Shown: positions 1 to 8,387 of the stretch, piece by piece | Layout of the letters: the number at the start of each line of letters is the position of its first letter | How positions within the stretch are numbered: the stretch's first letter is position 1 | Assembly (NCBI RefSeq): GCF_034043675.1 | Contig: NZ_JAXCLA010000001.1 | Location: forward strand, 744,001-808,000 | Source of the DNA: KK5 sp034043675 | GTDB taxonomy: Bacteria > Pseudomonadota > Gammaproteobacteria > Burkholderiales > Burkholderiaceae_C | Reading direction: 5' to 3' | Length of the DNA stretch: 64,000 nt | Translations under genes and position numbers: made by a program | The notes under the pieces: model-generated | Told to the model about the DNA's origin: nothing | Databases searched by the model: none | What the model saw: the letters and a program-made list of their open reading frames with translations, nothing else

Positions 1-1209
1 ATCGGCCGGCGCATCTTCATGGAAGGCAATGCCGCGGCGGCGCTGGGCTGCGTCTACGGCGGCGCCACCGTCTGCGCCTGGTATCCGATCACGCCGTCGT
101 CCTCGGTGGCCGAGGCCTTCCAGAAGTACTGCACCAAATTCCGCACCGCCGAGGACGGCACAAGCCGCCACGCGATCGTCCAGGCCGAGGACGAGATCGC
201 CTCGATCGGCATCGTCACCGGCGCCGGCTGGAACGGCGCGCGCGCCTTCACCGCCACCTCCGGCCCCGGCGTCTCGCTGATGACCGAGTTCCTGGGCCTG
301 GCCTACTTCGCCGAGATCCCGCTGACCCTGATCAACGTGCAGCGCGGCGGCCCCTCCACCGGCATGCCCACGCGCACCCAGCAGGCCGACCTGCTCAGCT
401 GCGCCTATGCGTCGCACGGCGACACGAAGCACGTGCTGCTGCTGCCGCAAGACCCGAAGGAATGCTTCGACCATGCGGCCGCGGCGCTGGACCTGGCCGA
501 CCGGCTGCAGACGCCGGTCTTCGTGATGACCGACCTCGACATCGGCATGAACCAGCGCCTGTGCGATCCGCTGGAATGGGACGACGCGCGCCGCTACGAC
601 CGCGGCAAGGTGATGACGGCCGAGCAGCTGGAAGCCGGCCGCGAGTTCGCCCGCTACAAGGACGTGGACGGCGATGGCATCCCCTGGCGCACGCTGCCGG
701 GCACGCACCCGAGCCGCGGCGCCTACTTCACCCGCGGCACCACGCGCGACCCGCAGGCGCTGTACTCCGAGAAGGGCCCGGACTACGTCTACAACGTCGA
801 GCGCCTGCTGAAGAAGTTCGCCACCGCGGCCACGCTGGTGCCGCAGCCGGTGGCCCGGCCGGCGATGCGCAAGACCAGCCTGGGCGTCATCTACCTCGGC
901 TCCACCGCGCCGGCCATGGACGAGGCGCTGCACGCGCTGAGCGCGGCCGGCATCGCGCTCGACGGACTGCGGCTGCGCGCCTTCCCGTTCCCGGAGTCGG
1001 TGCGCGAGTTCATCGACTCGCACGGCCACGTCTTCGTCGTCGAGCAGAACCGCGACGCGCAGATGCGCACGCTGCTGATCAACGAGCTGGAAGCCGCGCC
1101 CGACAAGCTGATCAAGATCCTGCACTTCGACGGCACGCCGATCACCGCCCGCTTCATCACCGAGGCGATCACGCGGCAGGTGCACGTGCTGGCCACGCAA
1201 GCCTTCTAG
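1..1209 (+). CDS. korA: 2-oxoacid:ferredoxin oxidoreductase, alpha subunit (5' partial)
   Basis: This is the C-terminal part of the alpha subunit of a 2-oxoglutarate/2-oxoacid:ferredoxin oxidoreductase, which oxidatively decarboxylates a 2-oxoacid to acyl-CoA while reducing ferredoxin. The reading frame is open to the first base, so the start lies outside the window. About 402 residues are visible. The segment with YPITPSSS near the visible N-terminus is the pyrimidine-binding domain typical of the family, followed by a Gly-rich ATSGPG stretch. In many proteobacteria this subunit is a gamma-alpha fusion of about 600 residues, which would fit the missing part. The beta subunit follows after 13 bp. 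Substrate (2-oxoglutarate versus another 2-oxoacid) is inferred from family resemblance only. Confidence 0.88.
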   Translation: MGRRIFMEGNAAAALGCVYGGATVCAWYPITPSSSVAEAFQKYCTKFRTAEDGTSRHAIVQAEDEIASIGIVTGAGWNGARAFTATSGPGVSLMTEFLGLAYFAEIPLTLINVQRGGPSTGMPTRTQQADLLSCAYASHGDTKHVLLLPQDPKECFDHAAAALDLADRLQTPVFVMTDLDIGMNQRLCDPLEWDDARRYDRGKVMTAEQLEAGREFARYKDVDGDGIPWRTLPGTHPSRGAYFTRGTTRDPQALYSEKGPDYVYNVERLLKKFATAATLVPQPVARPAMRKTSLGVIYLGSTAPAMDEALHALSAAGIALDGLRLRAFPFPESVREFIDSHGHVFVVEQNRDAQMRTLLINELEAAPDKLIKILHFDGTPITARFITEAITRQVHVLATQAF

Positions 1210-1222
1210 GGTTGGAAAACCG

Positions 1223-2275
1223 ATGACCTACATCGCCAAACCGAAGCTCCATCACCCCAGCCTGACGAAGAACGCCGTCGGCTACACCCGGCGCGACTAC
1301 GAGGGCAAGGTCTCCACCTTGTGCGCCGGCTGCGGGCACGACTCGGTCTCGGCCGCGGTCGTGCAGGCCTGCTGGCAACTGGACATCGAGCCGCACCGGG
1401 TCGCCAAGCTGTCGGGCATCGGTTGCAGTTCGAAGACGCCCGACTACTTCCTCGGTGCCAGCCACGGCTTCAACACGGTGCACGGCCGCATGCCCAGCGT
1501 GCTGACCGGCGCCAACCTCGCCAACCGCGAGCTGCTGTACCTGGGCATCTCCGGCGACGGCGACTCCGCGTCCATCGGCCTGGGCCAGTTCGCCCACGCG
1601 ATGCGGCGCGGCGTGCGCATGGTCTACATCGTCGAGAACAACGGCGTCTACGGCCTCACCAAGGGCCAGTTCAGCGCCACGGCCGACCGCGGCTCGGTGG
1701 CCAAGAAGGGCGCCGTCAATCACGATGCCGCGATCGACCTGGTGAGCCTCGCGCTGCAACTCGGCGCCACCTACGTGGCCCGCGGCTTCAGCGGCGACAA
1801 GGCGCAGCTGGTGCCGCTGATCGAAGGCGCCATCCGCCACGGCGGCGCCGCCTTCGTCGACGTCATCAGCCCCTGCGTAGCCTTCAACAACCACGCCGGC
1901 AGCACGCGCAGCTACGACTACGTGCGCGAGCACAACGAGGCGGTCAGCCGCGTCGACTTCATCGACCTGGCCGCCCAGCAGCTCGCCGCCGGCGACGAAG
2001 ACGTGATCGTCGTCCCGCAGCCCGATGGCACCGCGATGCGCCTGCGCCGCCTGCGCGACGACTACCGCCCGACCGATCGCATCGCCGCGATGAACCAGGT
2101 CCAGGCGCTCGCCGCCACCGGCGAGATCGCCACCGGCCTGCTCTACGTCGACCCGGATGCCGGCGACCTGCACCGCGCGCTGAACACCACCGCCACGCCG
2201 CTGAACCGGCTCGCCGAAGCGGAGCTGTGCCCGGGTGCCGCGGCGTTGGAGAAAATCAACGCTGGCCTGCGCTGA
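1223..2275 (+). CDS. korB: 2-oxoacid:ferredoxin oxidoreductase, beta subunit
   Basis: This 350-residue protein is the thiamine-diphosphate-binding beta subunit that pairs with the upstream alpha subunit. The TPP motif is clear: SGDGDSASIG around residues 113-122, followed by VENNGVYGLTKGQ about 25 residues later, the Mg/TPP-binding GDG...N pattern. A CAGCGHD segment at residues 34-40 matches the conserved N-terminal cysteines of the family. The ATG lies 13 bp after the korA stop, so the two are almost certainly co-transcribed. In the cell the complex would work in the cytoplasm and feed reduced ferredoxin to other pathways. No dedicated ferredoxin gene is visible nearby. Confidence 0.92.
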   Translation: MTYIAKPKLHHPSLTKNAVGYTRRDYEGKVSTLCAGCGHDSVSAAVVQACWQLDIEPHRVAKLSGIGCSSKTPDYFLGASHGFNTVHGRMPSVLTGANLANRELLYLGISGDGDSASIGLGQFAHAMRRGVRMVYIVENNGVYGLTKGQFSATADRGSVAKKGAVNHDAAIDLVSLALQLGATYVARGFSGDKAQLVPLIEGAIRHGGAAFVDVISPCVAFNNHAGSTRSYDYVREHNEAVSRVDFIDLAAQQLAAGDEDVIVVPQPDGTAMRLRRLRDDYRPTDRIAAMNQVQALAATGEIATGLLYVDPDAGDLHRALNTTATPLNRLAEAELCPGAAALEKINAGLR

Positions 2276-2348
2276 AGGGCGGCATGGCTTTCGGCCGGGG
2301 GCCAGGCATTCGCAGAGAATGCGGGCTTCCAAAAATCGAGAGCCCGTC

Positions 2349-4424
2349 ATGCCGTCCACCGCACGCCTGCCCTCCCTGCTCGCGCTGAGCCTCTCCGCCA
2401 TCTGCCTGGCCGCTTCGGCCCAGACGACACCCGAGACCCCGCTCACCGCCCTGCCCTACACGCCCAGCCTCGACACCACGGCGATGGACCGCAGCGTCGA
2501 TCCCTGCGAGGACCTGTACCAGTACGCCTGCGGCGGCTGGCTCAAGAACAACCCGATCCCGGCCGACCAGTCGCGCTGGGGCGTCTACGCCAAGATGGCC
2601 AACGAGAACCAGCGTTACCTCTGGGGCATCCTCGACAAGCTGTCCCAGGGCGGCAGCGAGCGCACGGCCAACCAGGCGCGCATGGGCGACTACTTCGCCG
2701 CCTGCATGAATGAAGAGGCCGCCAACAAGGCGGGCCTGGCGCCGCTGCAGGCCCAACTCGCACGCATCGACGCGCTGGGCAGCAAGAAGCACCTGCCGGC
2801 GCTGCTGGCCGCGCTGCACCTGGCCAGCAACAACGGCCGCTTCTTCTTCGGCTTCGGCTCGGGCCAGGACTTCGCCAACTCCACGCAGATGATCGCCTTC
2901 GCCGTCGGCGGCGGCATCAGCCTGCCGGACCGCGACTACTACGTCGCCAATGACGAGAAGTCGCAGAAGCTGCGCGCCCAGTACGAGGCCCACGTCGCCC
3001 GCACCTTCGAGCTGGCCGGCGCCGCGCCGGCCGAGGCGCAGGCCGCCGCGAAGACGGTGCTTGCCACCGAAACCGCGCTGGCCAAGGCCACGCTGACCCG
3101 CGTCGAGAAGCGCGACCCGTACAAGACCTTCCACAAGTACGACGCCAAGGGCCTGCAGGCACTGACGCCCGACTTCGACTGGGCCGCCTACCGCCGCGCG
3201 CTCGGCCTGCCGGCCGGGTTGAACGTCTACAACGTCACCGAGCCGGCCTTCTTCAAGGCGATGGACAAGCAGCTCAAGGCGATGAGCGTCGCCGACATCA
3301 AGACCTACCTGCGCTGGCAGCTGATCAGCAGCAACGCGCCCTACCTCGGCAGCGACCTGGTGCAGGCCAACTTCGACTTCTTCGGCCAGACGCTCAACGG
3401 CGTGCCGCAGCTCAAGGCGCGCTGGAAGCGCTGCGTCGCGCTGGTGGACCAGCAGCTCGGCGAGGCGCTGGGCCAGGAGTTCGTCGCGCAGAACTTCGGC
3501 CCTGACCTGAAGAAAGCTACGCTGACGATGACGCAGGAGATCGAAGCCGAGATGGGCAAGAGCATCGACTCGCTGACCTGGATGAGCGACGCCACCAAGC
3601 AGCGCGCGCAGCAGAAGCTGCATGCCATCGCCAACAAGATCGGCTATCCCGAGCGCTGGCGCGACTACAGCACCTTGAAGGTCACGCGCGACGGCTTCGC
3701 CACCAACGTCGAGCAGGGCAACATCTTCGAGGCCAAGCGCCAGCTCGCCAAGATCGGCAAGCCGATCGACCGCGGCGAATGGGGCATGACGCCGCAGACG
3801 GTGAACGCCTACTACGACCCGCAGATGAACGACATCAACTTCCCCGCGGGCATCCTGCAGGCGCCGCTGTACGACGCGAAGATGGACGACGCCCCCAACT
3901 ACGGCAACACCGGCGGCACCATCGGCCACGAACTGACCCACGGCTTCGACGACGAAGGCCGCCAGTTCGACGCCCAGGGCAACCTGAAGGATTGGTGGAC
4001 CAAGAAGGACGCCAAGGAATTCGAAACCCGCGCCGCCTGCGTCGTCGACCAGTACGCGCAGTACACCGTCGTCGACGACATCAAAATCAACAGCAAGCTC
4101 ACCCTCGGCGAAGACCTCGCCGATCTCGGCGGCCTCGTGCTCGCCTACACCGCCTGGAAGGCCCACGTCGCCAACATGACCTTGGACCCGGCCAAGGACG
4201 GCCTCACGCCCGAGCAACGCTTCTTCGTCGGCTACGCCCAATGGGACTGCAACGATGCCCGCCCCGAGTACCTCCGCGTCAAGGCCAAGACCGACCCGCA
4301 CTCCCCGGGCCGCTACCGGATCAACGGCGTGGTCGTGAACATGCCCGAGTTCGAGAAGGCCTTTGCCTGCAAGCCGGGGCAGAAGATGGTGAAGAAGGCG
4401 GAGGAGCGGTGCAAGGTGTGGTGA
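2349..4424 (+). CDS. Secreted M13 family zinc metallopeptidase (neprilysin/PepO-like)
   Basis: This is a 691-residue endopeptidase of the M13 (neprilysin) family. The ATG at 2349 is chosen because it opens a signal peptide ending in SAQ at about residue 24. Earlier in-frame starts would overlap korB and give no leader. The zinc motif HELTH is at about residues 527-531. The third ligand motif GEDLAD is at about 587-592, a conservative variant of the usual GENIAD. The protein ends in CKVW, matching the family's conserved C-terminal CxVW. Bacterial M13 enzymes are usually periplasmic or exported and cut small peptides. It follows korB by 73 bp and need not share its transcript. Confidence 0.95.
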   Translation: MPSTARLPSLLALSLSAICLAASAQTTPETPLTALPYTPSLDTTAMDRSVDPCEDLYQYACGGWLKNNPIPADQSRWGVYAKMANENQRYLWGILDKLSQGGSERTANQARMGDYFAACMNEEAANKAGLAPLQAQLARIDALGSKKHLPALLAALHLASNNGRFFFGFGSGQDFANSTQMIAFAVGGGISLPDRDYYVANDEKSQKLRAQYEAHVARTFELAGAAPAEAQAAAKTVLATETALAKATLTRVEKRDPYKTFHKYDAKGLQALTPDFDWAAYRRALGLPAGLNVYNVTEPAFFKAMDKQLKAMSVADIKTYLRWQLISSNAPYLGSDLVQANFDFFGQTLNGVPQLKARWKRCVALVDQQLGEALGQEFVAQNFGPDLKKATLTMTQEIEAEMGKSIDSLTWMSDATKQRAQQKLHAIANKIGYPERWRDYSTLKVTRDGFATNVEQGNIFEAKRQLAKIGKPIDRGEWGMTPQTVNAYYDPQMNDINFPAGILQAPLYDAKMDDAPNYGNTGGTIGHELTHGFDDEGRQFDAQGNLKDWWTKKDAKEFETRAACVVDQYAQYTVVDDIKINSKLTLGEDLADLGGLVLAYTAWKAHVANMTLDPAKDGLTPEQRFFVGYAQWDCNDARPEYLRVKAKTDPHSPGRYRINGVVVNMPEFEKAFACKPGQKMVKKAEERCKVW

Positions 4425-4446
4425 GGAGGCCGCTCAACGCTGACGC

Positions 4447-4980
4447 TTAGCCGACCGCGCCATCCCGACTGGCGCGGGTCGGACGATGCAACGAAGAAGA
4501 CACCGGCGGCTCGTCGTCCTCGCATGATTCCGACGGCGTCCTTTCAGCTACGCAACCCGCTGGCTGAGACGGCATGAGGATGACAGCCCTCCGGCTGCAA
4601 ACATTCACATCTCCAGCCACGAGCTTTCCTTTGCGGAAGCGACAACCCAGCAGGTCACGCAAGGACGGATCCTCGGACCACATACGTACCGGATCGCCTT
4701 CGACCACCTCCACCAGCCATCCGAGCGTGACCGGCTCGCCCTTGGTCGTGAGGAAGACAGCCTGACAACCGGTGTATTCGGGATCAATGCTTCCGCTTCG
4801 CGGGAAGACTTGGAGGAACACGCCGTGGCCCGCTGCCTCGCCGGCCTCCTGTGGCGGTTTGGTCTGTGAACAATTCAGTCCCAATGGACGCGAAACCGCT
4901 TGATTGCTTGCGCAGCCAGCCGCTATCAGGAGGGGTAATGCGAGCGACAGCACCAGGAATCGCGATGGCATGAGCTTCAT
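4447..4980 (-). CDS. Hypothetical lipoprotein, low-GC region
   Basis: The product is 177 residues and I do not recognise it. The ATG at 4980 is preferred because it begins a lipoprotein signal peptide with a lipobox ending AAGC near residue 24. A second ATG three codons later is possible, and an upstream in-frame ATG adds an uncharacteristic tail. The mature part has several cysteines and an acidic, Ser/Pro-rich C-terminus. It lies 55 bp downstream of another lipoprotein gene on the same strand, so the pair is probably an operon. Base composition is clearly lower in GC than the surrounding genes, which suggests a separate origin. Confidence 0.6.
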   Translation of the reverse strand: MKLMPSRFLVLSLALPLLIAAGCASNQAVSRPLGLNCSQTKPPQEAGEAAGHGVFLQVFPRSGSIDPEYTGCQAVFLTTKGEPVTLGWLVEVVEGDPVRMWSEDPSLRDLLGCRFRKGKLVAGDVNVCSRRAVILMPSQPAGCVAERTPSESCEDDEPPVSSSLHRPTRASRDGAVG

Positions 4981-5035
4981 CCGATCTAGAGCGCTCAAGT
5001 TCAGAGTACGGGAACGCGTCCAGTGGTGCAGAGGA

Positions 5036-5686
5036 CTACTTCGTGGGCACCTTGGGAATGACCACGGGGTCATATCTCTTGCTGGCTTCGCCGACAGGCA
5101 TCAAGGGCCCGAGACTGAGCAACGCCACCCGAATCTGCCCCTTCATGGCAGGTACTCGCGCCTCAGCAAGCGCAATGTCTTCCTCGTGCCGGTCAACAAC
5201 GACAGGCATGGCATTCGACGCAGAGCGCGCACCGAAGAGCATCCCATGCCCGAGAACAAGCTTTGCGTGGAGATTCCCAAGGTACAAGACCTCACCCCGC
5301 TTGACTTCGAATTGAAGGGGCTCGACCGGGGCGGAGATCCGTGCGCCGGCACTCGCGACTTGCCACCCGTCGATTGTGTGAGAGCCCGGCTCCAATTCAA
5401 GGACGTAGAGATGCCCCCTCCTGTCACGAAAATCGCTCTTCACGGGGATACTCAGATTGTCTTGAATGGACTTCATTACAACGCGACCTGGATACCGGGA
5501 CTCGTCGAGATAGAAGATCGCGTTGGCCCCGTTTCCTGCGCCTTGATCGTGCGAAACAGAAATGAGGACGATGGCCTTCTGCCCGATATCAGATGCGCTT
5601 GCATTGGGGCTGACCGGCGTGCCAGAGCATGCACCCAAGAGAGTAGTCAGAAAGAGTCCGATCCATTGGATAGCGATTCGAGACAT
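5036..5686 (-). CDS. Hypothetical lipoprotein, low-GC region
   Basis: This 216-residue protein has an N-terminal hydrophobic stretch ending in the lipobox LGAC, so it is predicted to be a lipid-anchored envelope protein. An ATG five codons upstream (5701) is the alternative start. I do not recognise the mature domain. It is mostly beta-type sequence with alternating hydrophobic residues and a run resembling DUF-type lipoproteins that bind or display small ligands, but no motif is decisive. It is first in a probable two-gene operon with the lipoprotein ending at 4447. GC content is about 55-60 percent here, well below the window average. Confidence 0.6.
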   Translation of the reverse strand: MSRIAIQWIGLFLTTLLGACSGTPVSPNASASDIGQKAIVLISVSHDQGAGNGANAIFYLDESRYPGRVVMKSIQDNLSIPVKSDFRDRRGHLYVLELEPGSHTIDGWQVASAGARISAPVEPLQFEVKRGEVLYLGNLHAKLVLGHGMLFGARSASNAMPVVVDRHEEDIALAEARVPAMKGQIRVALLSLGPLMPVGEASKRYDPVVIPKVPTK

Positions 5687-5701
5687 TTGATGGAAGTACA
5701 T

Positions 5702-6056
5702 TGATGGAATGGCGGCATGGAGTCAGACGCAGTCAGCGTCCCTCTGTCGTGCGGGTAGCGCCGACTCTCACGAGGTCATGCGCCCGATTATGGGTAACAG
5801 ACTGCCAGATGAGCCTGCGGACTTGCCCTTGTCACCTTTCGGTGGAAAGACTAATCCATCCCGCACCCGGCCGCCGCAGCACTGGTAAGCGGCAATACGC
5901 TTGCGATCGAACTCCCCCCGTTCTGGGGACAGGTAATTCCCGCCACGAACTCGATGGATTCGATGAGAACATGTCCCACGTGAACAGGCACTGCTATCAA
6001 TCGTGGTGCTCGGGCGCAGATCCATCATTCAAACAATCGACCAATCAGGGGAACTC
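5702..6056. other. Intergenic region without a convincing gene
   Basis: These 355 bp separate the divergent lipoprotein and PEP-CTERM genes and should hold both promoters. I see no credible coding frame, no riboswitch fold I recognise and no clear sigma-54 -24/-12 pair. GC content is lower than in the rest of the window, like the genes on either side. Confidence 0.5.
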
Positions 6057-6587
6057 ATGACGCAAAGGATCATTCCTACATGGCTTGTTGCTGCAAGTAC
6101 AGCCGTCCTGATGGGCACAGTCGGTCTATCGGCGCAAGCCCAGGAGATTCGCTATGACTTCACGGCTCTTTCCTCATTTGAGATCGGCGATCCACCGCTC
6201 TCGTACACAGGGTCGTTTTCAATCACCTTACCGGGTGTGCCGACGGGATGGCCTCACTACGACGCGAGCCAGACATCCGGTTGTTCCGTCCAGCCATCAG
6301 TGGGCCCGGCAACGTCGTGCGCGTTCGTCGAGTTCACTCAGACGACCGTTCCCGCACTGCACGACACAATCTTTTTCGGCGTCGACCCCAGTCGGAGCTT
6401 GGCCTACTATTTTCCGAGCGGCGCCTTCTCGACGCCGGGAACCTACGACACAGTTGAGTTCGGTGCAAGCCAGGCGGGGCGTCTGGTTGTGACCGCGGTC
6501 CCTGAACCTGCCACATGGCTGGCGATGCTGCTGGGTCTGTGTGTTGTCGGTGGCTTGGCAGTTCACCGACGCAGGCTCCGATCCTAA
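6057..6587 (+). CDS. PEP-CTERM sorting domain protein
   Basis: This 176-residue exported protein starts with a signal peptide (cleavage near AQA at about residue 25-30) and ends with a PEP-CTERM sorting signal: VPEPATW, then a hydrophobic segment, then a basic tail RRRLRS. Such proteins are recognised by exosortase and typically reach the surface in exopolysaccharide-producing Gram-negatives. The central region is an unrecognised beta-rich domain with two cysteines around residues 75-90. The ATG at 6057 is chosen because it starts the signal peptide. Composition is low GC like its left neighbours. No exosortase is encoded in this window. Confidence 0.85.
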   Translation: MTQRIIPTWLVAASTAVLMGTVGLSAQAQEIRYDFTALSSFEIGDPPLSYTGSFSITLPGVPTGWPHYDASQTSGCSVQPSVGPATSCAFVEFTQTTVPALHDTIFFGVDPSRSLAYYFPSGAFSTPGTYDTVEFGASQAGRLVVTAVPEPATWLAMLLGLCVVGGLAVHRRRLRS

Positions 6588-6659
6588 TGCCCAGTGCTTT
6601 TGAGGGTCGGTCCCCGCGGCCTGCTTAGTGCCAGCCCAGCGCCGCCGGCAAGCACCCCG

Positions 6660-7175
6660 TTAGAGCCGCACAACGCCGGCACTGGCCGCTTCGGATATCA
6701 CCAAGACCCGCACAGGCTTGTCGTAGACAATACTTTTCGCGCGCAGCGCGAACAGCAGCGTCGCCGCGGCAGTCGGAGTCAGCTCCCGCACCATCAGCAG
6801 CGTGGCCCGGCGCGGCCGGAACTTCTCAGCGGGACCTAGCGCACTATCCCTCCACCAACCGCAATCCCAGGGGTCGCCAGGCCGGGCAACGCGCCCCGCC
6901 ACGGATTCCCGCAACAGGATCCGCAAGCGCCACGCCCAGCCGCGCCAGCGACCGAGGCGTGCCAACTCATGGCTGCCATCCAGCACACAAGCGACACCAT
7001 CCAGCCCGGCATGCGGCGCGATACTGGCCACGCGCAGCGGCTCGGTCAGCGTCGGGAAGGCTCCGCCTTCGCACCACGCTCGCAGCGATGCAAGAAGCGC
7101 GGCGTCCACCGGCGCGCGAAAGTCCGGTGGCTCCATCAAAGCATCATCGAAGCGACGCGGCCGTCGCATCCCCAT
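6660..7175 (-). CDS. Hypothetical protein coupled to DUF3052 gene
   Basis: The product would be 171 residues and I do not recognise a family. It is arginine- and tryptophan-rich in the middle and ends in an alpha/beta-looking segment with a VYDKPVRVLVI stretch. The start at 7175 is supported by a TGATG junction: the stop of the upstream DUF3052 gene shares its A with this ATG, a classic translational-coupling arrangement. A second ATG two codons later is also possible. Function is unknown; association with the DUF3052 protein is the only clue. Confidence 0.6.
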   Translation of the reverse strand: MGMRRPRRFDDALMEPPDFRAPVDAALLASLRAWCEGGAFPTLTEPLRVASIAPHAGLDGVACVLDGSHELARLGRWRGWAWRLRILLRESVAGRVARPGDPWDCGWWRDSALGPAEKFRPRRATLLMVRELTPTAAATLLFALRAKSIVYDKPVRVLVISEAASAGVVRL

Positions 7176-7597
7176 CACCCTCTGAACTCCCGCCGCACCA
7201 TCAGCTTCAGGCCAGACCACACGTCCGACACCGCGCAGACCTTGATGTCCACGAAGCCCAACGGCAGGGCCACTTCGCGGATCACGTCCTCGGTGATCGT
7301 CGTCGGCACCTTGGCTGCCTTCTTGGGCCAGGAGACCCACAGTGGCACGTCCTCGCGCAAGGTGCTGCGCAGTTCGGCGAGCCGCGCCGTCAGGTCCACG
7401 CGCTCGGTGGCGAAGAGGTGCATCAGATCGGTCTCGGCGCTGCCCTTGGCGCGCTTGACGAGCACGCCGTCCGGCAGCGCGGTGCCGAGCAGCGTGCGGT
7501 AGTCGCCGACCGGCAGGCCTTGCACGTGCACGCGCATCGCGGGCTTGGTGATGCCGAGTTTCTTGGGCAGAGGCGTTCCGGAGTAGCCGGGAGTCAT
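7175..7597 (-). CDS. DUF3052 family protein
   Basis: This 140-residue protein matches the DUF3052 family in overall pattern: N-terminal GYSGTPLPKKLGI, a central LWVSWPKKA, and a C-terminal block with VREVALPLGFVDIKVCAV followed by WSGLKLMVRRE. The family has no assigned function. I prefer the ATG at 7597 because AAGGG lies about nine bases upstream of it, while the ATG at 7606 directly abuts that sequence. The gene is translationally coupled to the unknown gene that follows and is divergent from the PaiB-like gene, with 93 bp between the two starts. Confidence 0.8.
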   Translation of the reverse strand: MTPGYSGTPLPKKLGITKPAMRVHVQGLPVGDYRTLLGTALPDGVLVKRAKGSAETDLMHLFATERVDLTARLAELRSTLREDVPLWVSWPKKAAKVPTTITEDVIREVALPLGFVDIKVCAVSDVWSGLKLMVRREFRG

Positions 7598-7690
7598 CGG
7601 TCGCATCCCTTCGCGGTCAAGGCGGGCGGGTCCACTGTAAGCGACCGCGATCGCTGCGCCAGAATGGCGGCGTCACCAAGGAGCGTGCCC

Positions 7691-8332
7691 GTGTACATCC
7701 CCGCCCATTTCGACGAGTCCCGCCCCGAGGCCCTGCATGCGCTGATCAACGAGGCGCCGCTGGGCACGTTGATCACGCACGGCCCGCAGGGCCTGGACGC
7801 GAACCACATCCCGTTCGAGCTGGCGGCGGCCGAGGGCGAGTTCGGCACCCTGCGTGCCCACGTGGCGCGGGCCAATCCGGTCTGGCAGCAGCTGACCGAT
7901 GGCGACGAGGTGCTGGTCGTCTTCCGCGGCGGTGACGCCTACATCTCGCCGAGCTGGTACCCGAGCAAGCACGAGCAGCACCGCCAGGTGCCCACCTGGA
8001 ACTACCGCGTCGTCCACGCGCATGGCCGCATCGCGGTGCGCGACGACGAACGCTTCGTCCGCGGCCTCGTCGCGCGCTTGACACGCACCCACGAGGCCGC
8101 GCTGCCGACACCGTGGAAGATGACCGACAGCGCCCCGGAGTACATCGACACGCTGCTGAAGGCGATCATCGGCATCGAGATTCGCATCACCCGCCTGGTC
8201 GGCAAGTTCAAGCTGAGCCAGAACAAGGAGGTGCGCGACATCCACGGGGCCGCCGAGCAGTTGAAGGCCCGGGGCGAGGATGTGATCGGCGACGCGATGT
8301 CTGCATTGCTTGTTCCGGGCCGCGCTTCTTGA
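7691..8332 (+). CDS. FMN-binding PaiB-type protein
   Basis: This 213-residue protein belongs to the PaiB family of FMN-binding, split-barrel proteins originally described as negative regulators of sporulation and protease genes in Bacillus. Diagnostic features are the N-terminal YIPAHF, the central GGDAYISPSWYPSK and the VPTWNYRVVHAHG block. I chose the GTG at 7691 because AAGGAG lies seven bases upstream and the protein then begins like other family members. A GTG two codons earlier and an ATG at 7664 are less well placed. In proteobacteria these proteins are often orphan, and a regulatory versus enzymatic role cannot be told from sequence. Confidence 0.85.
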   Translation: MYIPAHFDESRPEALHALINEAPLGTLITHGPQGLDANHIPFELAAAEGEFGTLRAHVARANPVWQQLTDGDEVLVVFRGGDAYISPSWYPSKHEQHRQVPTWNYRVVHAHGRIAVRDDERFVRGLVARLTRTHEAALPTPWKMTDSAPEYIDTLLKAIIGIEIRITRLVGKFKLSQNKEVRDIHGAAEQLKARGEDVIGDAMSALLVPGRAS

Positions 8333-8354
8333 GCCGCAAGTCCGATACCCACGA

Positions 8355-8387
8355 ATCGATGGCGCTCGCTCAGACGAGCGGATCGAT
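8355..8387. terminator. Stem-loop between convergent genes
   Basis: ATCGAT-GG-CGCTCG, loop CTCAGA, CGAGCG-G-ATCGAT forms a 12-bp stem with a small bulge. It sits between the convergent PaiB-like and amidase genes and overlaps the last codons of the amidase. It has no clear T tract on either strand, so it could be a bidirectional or mRNA-stabilising hairpin rather than a strong intrinsic terminator. Confidence 0.45.

Noticed and set aside
2256..4301. 681-codon open frame antisense to the M13 peptidase
   Set aside because: It mirrors codon positions of the real gene, is Val/Leu/Arg/Gly-rich without domain patterns, and exists because high GC removes stop codons.
5701..6060. 119-codon frame in the low-GC intergenic region
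   Set aside because: No conserved pattern, no ribosome-binding site and no signal; treated as non-coding.
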